Part shown: positions 1 to 11,800 of the stretch, piece after piece
Numbering within the stretch: position 1 is the stretch's first letter
Layout: the number at the start of each line of letters is the position of its first letter
Assembly: GCF_037975245.1 (NCBI RefSeq)
Contig: NC_092571.1
Coordinates: 3,863,001 to 3,927,000 of the forward strand
Origin: Apostichopus japonicus
Lineage: Eukaryota; Echinodermata; Holothuroidea; Aspidochirotida; Stichopodidae
Length of the DNA stretch: 64,000 nt
Reading direction: 5' to 3'
Translations under genes and position numbers: made by a program
Notes under the pieces: model-generated
Database searches by the model: none
What the model saw: the letters and a program-made list of their open reading frames with translations, nothing else
What the model was told of the DNA's origin: nothing

Positions 1-467
1 AACATGTACTTATGAATAAACTTTCTCTAAACTTATCCTCTGTGTTCTATCCTTCATTCTTGTCGTTCGGACTATGCTATGTATTCCACTAAAGTGAGAA
101 GTAAAAAATCAATAACAGCCTCCCCAACCTGTATTATCAGACGGAAATGTATTTACAATAGTCTACAACCAAACAAAAGACGGCTCGGCAGGATGGATTA
201 TCCACACCTTATTACCTTTAAGGTCATTCCGAGGATACCAAGACAGCCTAATGGCAATCTATTTAAGAAGGCAAATACCCTAATGACAATCTGTATCAGA
301 GTCGAACATAAAACAAAAAGGATTCGTATGTTAGATCAAAGTTATGCTGCACGTTTCGACAACAGTGAGTGATTCTGAGGCCGCTCTCAGGAAGATGTCC
401 AGATTTCCTAACAGGAAGGCTAACATGAAACAAAAAGTTCCCTGCCCAAACCATAAAGGTATTCACA

Positions 468-505
468 GGGATTCCCAGAATTCCCAGGATTCCCAGGGAT
501 TCCCC
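468..505. repeat. ATTCCCAGG minisatellite with kappaB-like sites
   Basis: A short run of ATTCCCAG-type units carries GGGATTCCC at 468-476 and GGGATTCCCC at 496-505. Both fit the NF-kappaB half-palindrome consensus GGGRNNYYCC. The run lies about 540 bases upstream of the receptor start codon. It could be a regulatory cluster or a chance product of a tandem repeat. The rest of 1-1044 shows no convincing gene. Confidence 0.4.
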
Positions 506-1044
506 TTGAAGACAAAAGAACTTCACACCTCGAGAAAATAGGAATGGAGGGGTCTGAAGTGTTTACTCTATACTACTATTGTTCCGACAGGATAACTACT
601 TATACTAACGTATCTCAAAAGTTAATTCAGCCAGAGCGCCTCATGATGTACTAAATTGTGCTCGGGCAATGCTATTGTGCTTAATATGCTGTGTTTAAAG
701 GCGCTTTTCGCCACATGCAGGTTACAAAAGTGAATTTTAGTTGACAGTTGATCCTTAAACACTACCAAGGGTTAAAAAACAGTGTTCCGAATGTGGCCAT
801 GGTGTGTAGCCTATATAGGGTATTTTTCACAAAAGTGAGAAAGCACGGATTTCCTTTCGTTACATACACCCTTCACTATTAGTTTCACATGGAAACAACA
901 CTACACACGCTTTAGTCATCTTCATTCTGAGAAAGACTGACAAGGAAGCAACAGCAGGGATGACAGCGACAAATGTCTGCTCAATTCAATACATGAGTCT
1001 GACACCAGTAAGGTATCCCTTGATTTGTGGAGGATTCACAAGCA

Positions 1045-1441
1045 ATGGCAGCAAAGATTACTACTACTTTAACTGTATCCTCGACTAGACTTTGGAGAAT
1101 TTTCATGCTCGTTTTCCTGAATAGTTACAGTCTAATTGCATCGAATATTACCGTATTGGACAACTGCACACATGTGTGCTACGTACCTACTTCATCATCC
1201 ATTGAACTTCCGTGTGCACTGTCTGATGGAGAGATTGGCAAATGGTTACACAATGGACAACATATAATAAAAAACTTTGTTTATATCAAATATCTATGTA
1301 ATGACACCGTTGAAATTTACGAGAACAACACACTTCATATTAAAAATGTATCACTTTGTCACGAAGGAAACTTTACTTGCAAACGAAATGGAACAAATGG
1401 AACAAATGGAACAGAAATACCATACGTGATACAAGTGGAAG
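1045..1441 (+). CDS. Receptor exon 1: signal peptide and Ig-like segment
   Basis: ATG at 1045 opens a reading frame with a hydrophobic segment ([17 protein letters not shown], roughly residues 15-31) that looks like a signal peptide. An Ig-like stretch follows, with cysteines in IELPCAL and GNFTCKRN about 60 residues apart and several N-x-S/T sites, including a short NGT-NGT-NGT repeat near the end. A GTG codon at 1027 lies in frame upstream but is not a eukaryotic start. The exon ends with G before GTAAGT (phase 1), which joins the next exon to give a valine codon. Confidence 0.75.
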
Positions 1442-4400
1442 GTAAGTTGGACGAAAATATATTTTAAGTTTGAGTTACATAACGTTGGTTTCATGATGTG
1501 CGTTTTGCACAAAAGTAATCAAGTTTAAAGTTAGTTGTATGTCAGCTTGAACAGTTACTGAGTATATTAGGAAATTAAGCAAACCATACAGGCAAGACAA
1601 ACGCTACGAAAATTCACTAGTAAAAAATTAAACTCTGAAACTTGTACTTTGAGATTTTGTTTCGCAAAGATTTAAAACACAACCACGTATGCTTTGCATT
1701 TGGTGAGAAATATTAAATATTTCACAACTCTAAAGTCCCTGATATGACAATCTCTGGCTAACTCCATTAAGGGCAGGATATCAATTGAATTCTCAGTTTG
1801 GTGGTTACAGGAAAGAAATTTTAAGAACTGTAATGAACAGTAATAAATATGTAAATACGTTTCCTGTTTGTCTAATGCATAATAGCAAGATTCTTAACAG
1901 TACATGGTGCTTCGGATGTTAGTGGGCTACCAGCCTTGAAGCTATGGAAAGTCGTGCTTTTCAAATTATGATTGTTTGAAAAGAACTGAGCTGTCAGTCA
2001 ATCTTACCTGCGAAATAACGGACAAGGGCCGCGTCATTGAAGTTACACATATATCATTGTCCCACTAGTATTTAGCAACAAAAAATCAACATAAAATACA
2101 AAGTTAATATTTAGTATAAAGAAATGTGAAGCTGCTTTACCAATAAAATAACAACATTTCCATATGATAGTGACAAGTGAACGTGAAGTGCGCTCAATGA
2201 CTGACGGTCCTATATTTATAACATTGATTATGAGTAGATATCGTATATTTATGACTACAAAACCCATGACAAAAAGTGTCCGTTTGATATACTTCTCAAC
2301 ACACAGAATAAATGGATGTGTTGGGCGGGTAACGGGGACATTCATTTGGGGAGGGGTTATCATTGGGACTGCGTTTCATTTTGTAGATTGCTCGCTAGAG
2401 TAAATATCTATTGCACATCTTAAATAACTGTACAGAAACATGTTACATTTCCAAATCAGACTTTATTCCGCTTCGATGTTCAAAATTGATGTTGACTGGT
2501 TTAACGTAGAAAACAACTTTCCAAACAAATTAACGTTGTTAATAATAATATGAAGAAGGTTAAGAAGCAATCTTTAAAAGTTATTGTAACTTGTTACATC
2601 TAATAAATCCACTCTATAGTGAAAACATCCAAGCTAGTAAAAAATTGACATATTAGTGCTTCATTTCACACGTCAAAGAGTGTTCTTTTAAGTATGTTCT
2701 GTTGTACCGCCAGTGACTCCTGCAGTCCTCATTCAAGCAAATTCCATCAATGATGACACGATATACGTTGAAAACAACCAAGAAGTTCGACTAACTTGCA
2801 CTATCCCTCAAAGTAGACCACTGGTTAACTTGAAACTGTACTGTTATATATGTGTTATGTTGGAAACAAATCGAAACATTATCACTGGTCCACTGACACT
2901 TTAACAAAAAAACAGTCGGTGAATTGGTTTTTAGATTTGAACCAGCAATATTGTCAAATATATGTTATGACTTTAGAGTGATATTGCACTTGGTGTTGGT
3001 ACTTCCTCCACAGGTGGCAAGAACCGCGAAACAAATTACACTGAGCACAATAGTACTACCAGTAGCTTCCGGACAAATACATCCGATAAGGATAATATTA
3101 ATTATCCTACAGTTCCCATGCGGCAGGACAAAGACCGAAATATATCCAGTGTGACGAAGTTGCTCTTAATCATAGTAACATGTGCAGCTTCCTTCACGAT
3201 GTCTTTCGCATGCATCTTTGGTTACTATCGTCATAAAATTAGTAAGTTCAAACATTTACGCTTCTTATTTGTATGTGCTACGTGACAAATATCACATGAT
3301 ACTGAAGTCGTAATATATGATTGGCTCCAAGAAACCGATCAAGAGATGCATTAAATATTATAGATTAGATAATCATAGCGCTCGATTTTTACTGGTCAGT
3401 AATCTCTTTCCATTTTTGCTGCAGAGTCACGTTTTGACGTTGAGAATCAGTGAGTATTTCAACCAATATATTCTCCATACAAACCTTGTGTACATTAACT
3501 AATTATTGCAATTTGTGATTTATTATTCGATGCACGATCATATATGGTTGAGACGAAAGTTGCAAAACGAATACTTATTTAAAAACAAATATTTGATGTC
3601 AATACTGACCAGTTACACGCACAAGCCTCGTTAACATTCAACATACTTACGATTTTATAGTATATCATTTTATTGGAGAATTGCGTTTGGCGTTAGTCTG
3701 TAAACACTACCGTGTTAAAAGCATGTTCGTTGAAACTTCATATTGTGCTACGTTGTTGATATACATTTCCGTTTCAATACTTTGGACCGAACCCTAATCT
3801 TTATGATTTTCACGTTGTAGGATAAAACAATATACATCTAATGACTCACATTATGAGTTATTTATGTTCTTTTGTTTGTTAGTCTATTAATAAGATAGAA
3901 CACTATACATTTAATAACTCACATTATGTGTTACTTATGTGCTTTCATTTGTCTCTCTATTTGTAAGACAGAACACTAGACATAAAATACTTTACATTAT
4001 GTGTTACTTATGTTCTTTCTTGATGGCGTTTATTGGATGTACCATCACTGTAGGAGCCTGCCTGTTGTTTGATGGCGTTTAGTATATGTACCATCACTGT
4101 AGGAGCCTGTATGTTGTTTAATGGCGTTTATTATATGTACCATCACTGTAGGTGCCTGTAATTCCCATAATTACAGACATTTTTGCAGGGGTACCTACGT
4201 ATTCTGTGTTTTATTACTCGATGCACGGTGATCAATTGTTGGGATGAATTCTACAAACAAACAAGTTTGAGAAGTGATATTTTTCACAACTGACCAGGAA
4301 CAAACAACCTATAGTTGAAAAGAGCTGTAAGAAACACGCATTTCAACATATTATGTAGTCACACCGAACAAGCAGTACATTCGTTTCAATTTAAAAGTTA

Positions 4401-7400
4401 TAACATTTCACTTAAGACTTTTGACCTTCGATACTATGTAAACCAATATCAACTTCAAATTATGTCAGCACAAATTGATGTTTTTAGTCGTTTATTAAAT
4501 ATACCATCACTGTAGGAGGAGATCAAGAAACCACGCATATGGACAGCAGACCATTACTCAAGGTAAGCATTTTAAAATGTTGAACACATTATACATAAAT
4601 CAATGACTAGCTTAAAGTTGCCAGTTTATTCATGTGAAGTCCTCCATCTTTGTTCCCGATATTATATATTATCATTTGTTCTTAAATTAGTTCAAATGCA
4701 AGGAATTGTACATCAAGTGGAAGCTGATTCCACGCCGAGTCTCCCTACGTTTAGTCCGGAAGATGTACAACTGGTATGTGAATTACCAAGCAGAGGAATG
4801 TTTAGGTACTACAAGGCAACCCTTTCTAAACAACCTTATAATGGTTTAAATATCATCGCAAAAACCATATCAGGTAAATTATTATACATCAAGTAACATA
4901 TTGTTTATTGTCAATTAATTTGAGAAATGTGCATGAAGTAGCTTTTACATTGCTGCATGTTTAATCTAGAAAAAAATCATAACTTATAGTTTGTGGTGAT
5001 GTGTTCTAGAAATGCTGTTTCTCATGTTATAGTTGTGACACGCAAGATAAGTTTGGCCAGTTGTCTAATTACTAATCTGAACAACATCATCGATGTCTAG
5101 GGAATAAACTTCTAGACAGCTGTTAACCAAAAACGACTGTAGAGGGACACTCTCTATTAAATCTTAGGCACGGAATATGATAATAAAGACACCAATCTCC
5201 TCGTTCCGCTTCCTACGTCTATCCACTTACCTAATTTTATTTAACAATCCGCATATTTCTTATAGGTTAAGTGGTATAAGTTAAGACATGTTTCCCTCCG
5301 CCAGACTTTGAAAATTAGCCAAAATCACAACATTTACTGTTCATTTAATCGATTCCCTCAAATGGAGTTCTTTTCATGTGTTAGACGACAATATGACCTA
5401 CTCGCTGGAAGGGGTGAATAGCCCTGTCCCCTGCCCTTGTCTACACATGTTAACCCTTCCAATTGAAGCTCATGTTCTACAACAATAAGTATGAATAATG
5501 TCAGTACATATAACAAACTAGTACCATATTACCAATAAACATTTCTTGAATACTAATTCATCTCTCTCTCCCGTCCTACAGATTTTGCACAGGTGCAAGA
5601 TCTTTACACCTTCAGAGACCTAGCGCACAGTTTGACACTGCTGAGCGACCATGTGCATTTGGTAACTACGTTACATATCGCAGTTGTTGAAAGTACGTGT
5701 TGAAAACAAATATAGAAATATCATGACTTTTTTCATCCAGTGCGTTCTGGAGAAAAATCCTGTATATCGTTGCGCACGTTTACCTAAAAACTGCTTTAGG
5801 ATGTATGCAGGGATATATGGAAAAACATCCTTTATTCTAATATCATATTGTCTCTGTATTTGTCAATTGGTAAGATGTAACCACTTTATAATTTAACATC
5901 GTTATGTTCAGTCACTTTCTGGGTTTTTCGAGTTAAAGATGAAATACAATAATTACAGTCACTAAGTTTTATATCATGTTGATGACGATCACATTGTAGA
6001 ATATTTACTGCAAAAGAATTTTACATACGAAATAACCTGTTGTTGAAACACCATCATAGTTCAGCTTGTTATTGTACATGATTGTCACGATGCCGGAATA
6101 ATAATCGTGTCTGGACTGTTGGACTATTCAAAGAGATTATGGACAATAGTGTTCCATTTCGAGATTGAGTATTTTACAACGAAATTGAAATGAATATGTG
6201 GACTTTGTAGTTGGTATTGATGACTCAGTTGACCATATATTCACATATGGTCTGCTCTTGTCAATTGATACTCTGATCTTAGCTTACGTTGCTAATTTAC
6301 TCCACAGTCAACAATGAAAGTGACAATAATAACTGTCACTTAGGTGATACTTGCTAACTCGTCAGAGTACTACTAATAGATTGACCTTACTGGAGCTGTA
6401 AACGTGTATCTTATTCATTTGCTGTGTCATGAGTACAATAAGCTCTTACATATATGATATGTGTGTTGATGCCTTGTATTTTGAAAGATATAAAATCTTA
6501 AAGTTTTAACTTATGATAGTGATTAATGAATTACATCGTTTCCTTTCGAGCCATTGACTTTCTTTAAAAGAACAAACTATTGCCTCATTCAAAAACTGAT
6601 GATTAAATCACTTTAACCCTAGTTGAGTTATGATTTGTTTAGTTCTTCATATTACGATCTAAAGATATCTCTATACTGCAACTACAAATGCATTTTCAAG
6701 TTCGCGTTTCAAGACAATTTATATGTAACGTATGTTGCTGACTTGTATCCGCAGTTCCACACACTATATATCAAGAATTCTGCCCGAATGGCACTCTTAG
6801 AGACTTTTTGCTTGGTAATAGTCAACAAGCTGGGATTTCTCGAGCCAATGAATATAATTCGACTTGGTCTGTTGATGTGAAATATTTGACTAAGAGAGCA
6901 TCGGAAATAGCATATGCTTTGGCCTTTTTAACAGAAAAAGACGTAAGTGGTTTAATATATCTAGTTTAATTTTGTTGATCACAAACGCAGATTATGACAT
7001 TTTACTATGCTACATTAAATACACACAACATCATCACAACACATATAATGAACGGAATACCCATATTGCGTGGCAGTCTATTTCAATGCAACTTTATCTC
7101 ATTTGGCATTGTCAATAAATTTCAAATTGCTTGGACTGATATTACAAGACTGTTATAAAAAAAAGAAGTTTTATACGTTTTTGCAATTCATTGAGAAACA
7201 CGGAGTTTGATTTGCAAGACAAGCTGAGACTTATATTTTGAGTGTAGTTTTCCATAATCTGATGGGTGGCAACATACTAGACCAATAAAAAAAAGATAAG
7301 ATACTGAAGATATCACATGTTACTTCGATTTATATCCGGTTGCTTTTTCAATGTCCCACTGTCCTTCGAAGTGTGAGTCCAGCTCCCCACCCAACCCCCT

Positions 7401-8815
7401 TCCCCAAATCCCACCCACCCTCTTTGATTTCCACTTTAGCACGGTCTACGAATAATACGGTGAAAAACTCCATGCATTGTACGAGTCAAACAGTTTTTAC
7501 AATGATGGTTCATAAATATACCTTAAACAACAATAATCGCATACAGGGTGATCAAACGTATTCAAACGTATGTTGTTCTAAACGTATACTTTAGTTGTTC
7601 TGCCCTGATTTCTCTCAAAGTTTTACGTCTCGCGTGCAACCAGTAAGTAATTACAGTATAATTTTCACTTTCTTTTTAATGTAACAGTATCGGCATCCTG
7701 AGTTAACGACTGGGAAAATACTTTTAACCGAAACTGGAAATTGCAAGGTATATGATTTCTGGCCAGAGAAATTAACAAAGAAGAGAATCGATCATCTGCT
7801 GGAAAAGGTATTTAGTACAGTTTTGCTCTTATATTTATTAAAATCATGTAAAGGTCTTATTGAATCCCTTAAAGTTGTCAGCACTGAATATCTTACGAAC
7901 GGCTTTTGTCAGTACTAAGGCACTTCGTTTTCCATGGCAAGAAGACAGCTTAATGTGATTCAATACAATATTTAATCAACTTTATATTACAGTTCACTTA
8001 AGAATCTAGGACAACATTTGATGTAAACGTTATGATTGTTCATTCTTTAAATATAAATGTAAAAGCATTACGTACATACTAGCCTAACAAGGGCAATGGT
8101 ATTTTAACACTTTTGTGTAAGAAAGGGCAACCAAATCAGGGCCTGGGCACGGAAACCAAAACAACTTGAAGCCCTCTCAACCCCAATCCCCGGTTTCATC
8201 GAGATGTAACCATATATATGATCATGACCATATGACAAAATATTATTTATAAAAAGTAACTGGTAGGGGGATTCGTGGTGATACGAGATCTAGGTGTAGG
8301 GATCTTCATTGTGTAAGTATCGTATACACAATCAATATACATCACTTTTATCAGACAAATTAAAGATAGCCTCCCTTTTCGATATTTCCCTTCTCGGTAT
8401 TTAATGTGTATTAAAATCAGTGACACAGTATAGAGATATAGATAGATACCCCGTTCTATGTGCGGACCACCTTAACCAAGTAGGTCAGTGACACTGATTG
8501 TGTGTTCAAAATTCGAAACCAGTAAGGAAGGTCGTCATTCTACTGTAGGTGTTTGCTACCTGTATTGAACAATGCTAGTTCTGTTTAGGTGACATATTTT
8601 GCCTTACTCTAAAGATGAATTCATGATGCGTAAAAATCATTTGTGTATCATGGATATACACATAAATAGATATATTATTTACATTTTTCAAATATATGTA
8701 TATTTTTAATTATATATTAATTATATTTTGATATATATTATATATTTTTATCCATCCATCTATCCATCCATCCATCCATCCATCTATCCATCCATCCATC
8801 CATCAGTCCATCCAT

Positions 8816-8851
<36 letters not shown>

Positions 8852-11800
8852 CCATCCATCCATCCATCCATCCATCCATCCATCCATCCATCCATCCATC
8901 CATCCATCCATCCATCCATCCATCCATCCATCCATCCATCCATCCATCCATCCATCCATCCATCCATCCATCCATCCATCCATCCATCCATCCATCCATC
9001 CATCCATCCATCCATCCATCCATCCATCCATCCATTTCTTTCGAGATCCGGTTTTAGGAAACACAAATGATTTCGAGTTGGTTAGCATCATGTTTGGTCT
9101 CTAGAGTAAGGCAAAATATGTCACCAAAAACAGAACTAGTATTGTTCGATACAGGTGACAAACGCCTACAGTGGAATTACGATCTTCCCTACCGGTTTCG
9201 AACCTCTGGACATACAATCACCGTCCATAGCCTAGTGGTTAGGGTGCCCGCGTACAGAGCGGAAGGCCCGTGGTTCGAATCCCGGTGGAGGCTGAAAGTT
9301 TTTCACTGTTCTGGATTTTCCAACTCATTACGATTTTCAGTTATATATATTCATTTGCCTTTGTCGTTTACCTCCATTGCATTAACATAAAGTCAGTTCA
9401 AAGTATCTCTTTCGAGATCCGGCTTTAGGAATCACAAATGATTTTCGAGTTGGTTAGCATCATGTTTGATCTCTAGAGTAAGGCAAAATATGTCACAAAA
9501 AAATAGACCTAGTATTGTTCGATACAGGTGTCAATCGCCTAGAGTGAAATTACGACCTTCCTTACCGGTTTCGAACCTTTGAACATACCATCAGCGTCCA
9601 TAGCCTAGTTGCTTGGGGTGTCCGCGTACAAAGCGGTAAGCCTGGGCTCGAATCCCGGTGGAGGCTGTGTTTTCACAATTCTGGATTTTCCTTCTCATTA
9701 CGTTTTCCTATACATTATATATATCTATATCTATATATATATATATATGTAAAGTCATGCAAATTTTGTTTCATGTATCGGGTATAGTTCGTTTTTCTTT
9801 TACGCATTCAAGTTAATCATTATTGACTTAGTGTTTTTCCGCATTACCAGCCAAATCCTCCGGTTGCATGGCTTGCTCCGGAAACCATATTTTGTCGACA
9901 GTATTCAGCTCAATCTGATGTGTGGAACCTTGCTGTTGTCCTTTGGGAAATATTTTCTTTCGGTGAGCGTTTTTCAATATAATATAATATTTACAGTTGG
10001 CTTAATCAATCCATTATATGCTAGCTGTGATAATAGTGACCATGGTAATACAATGTTAATATTAGTAGTAAAGACTGCGATCTTATATGATTCCTTTCAA
10101 TTGTATACAGTGTGCGTCTGAATATATTAGATATGATTTCTGCTGCAGGAGATATACCAAATGCAGGAAGCACATGTGACGAAATTGAAAAGAAGATCAG
10201 ATCGGGAGTTTTCTTGGACAAACCGTTTGCCTGTCCTGGTGGGATGTGAGTACAGAATACCATCGTGAAAATAAATTGAAGGAGGTTTTCAATACCTCGT
10301 TGCAGATACCTGTGTATTGAGAATAAAAATGACTAACAACATTGACAGACTTTGTCAAATGTGACCTGCAGCGCATTGCTATAAATGATAATAACATAGG
10401 CTTGTCGCCTGCAAATCTGTTAGCTTAAGTTTTTATATGTAAGTCTAAGGCAGATGCGCTCAAACGCTTAGTTTACTCAACATGATTGTTTAGAAAAGTA
10501 TGTATGTCGGGCGTGGCTTGTTTTGAAAATGTATATGTTTCAATACAAAGATGTTTACTTTATCGTTCTTTCAATTGCTTAGTAGTTATGATGAATGAAA
10601 TAGTCATCTAAACCTTTTAGACGTAATAAAATGTTGCATATAATTTTCCTGCTTGTAGTTTGCTTTGTCGCAAAATTAATTCCGTGTTCAGTTCCGTGAT
10701 TAAATCCTCTCATTTTCACTTTCAAATCATTACGCAGGTAATAAAGTGCCTGTTTAGAAACCCTGTTATAGTTACTTGTCAATAAAGTTGTTTGGTCAAC
10801 TGCACCTAATGAATCAATTTACACATGAGTTATACTTCAAATATGCATATATTTATTGGAACCTAATGTTCATTGCCTGTATATATGTTTTAGCTGGGTT
10901 CCAAAAATATTAGAAGACCATTACAATTCGAGCATTGCTTTTATTGACAGACGTTTCTAAGCATAGAAAAGTAAATAGATTTCCTTGGCTGAGACCATAT
11001 CAGCCCAGATAAATGTCCTTGTTTTCATTTCTTTACTGTTCCTATTTTCTTTTTGGTGGGGGATAGATTTTGTAAGATGCTTCAGTCATGGGATGCGTCG
11101 GAAGCGAATCGACCGTCAGTACATGAGATTTGCCGAATCCTTACTCGCTCTTCCTTTCATGAAATAAGACAGGTAAGGATGCAATCAATTTTGTTTCTCT
11201 TTGACATAATCTTAGAATCATTTTATTTCAATCCATACTTCATTCATAACAATGATTGGTGAAAAGCAAGACATTTTAGGCTGTCCATGAGTTTTGAAAT
11301 TTGAAATATAGAAACCGTTCTTTCTCCAAGATATCCATAGACAAACAGAAAACAAACTAAGCTAGAGAGAAGTTATATGGTTAACTGCGTTAATAAACCT
11401 ATTTGTCTAAATGTTCCAGTTTTTTATTGAAAAGATATTGCTAAATGCAAAATCTGCTGATTGCAAATTGTCAATTGCTTTCAAAGTCTTTACAAAAAAG
11501 GTTAGAAGTAGGGACAAAACGTATGATACTGTTCCTGCAACAATTCATAGATAGTACATTAACACATTTCTTTGTCCCTTCGAATTGTTATACTAAGTAA
11601 TATGATTAGTTTACTCCCATTCGCAGCAGATGGGGAATTAATTTGTTCTGTGCAATATAGTAATTTATTAATACGAATTTGAAATGGTATTGGACTAGTC
11701 CAAATGTTAGCGGTCGGGGTTAGTACCTCGGTAGGACATCTTATCGAGGAGTTGCTAATCTTCATCTGCCCGGAATATTACTTTTAGAACTTGCCATGTC

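Noticed and set aside
8728-9091. Frames encoding PSIH or MDGW repeats
   Set aside because: They are translations of the (CATC)n microsatellite on both strands.
9224-9294. A functional tRNA gene
   Set aside because: A and B boxes are good but the acceptor stem does not pair, and a diverged copy sits 373 bases downstream, so it is a tRNA-derived repeat.
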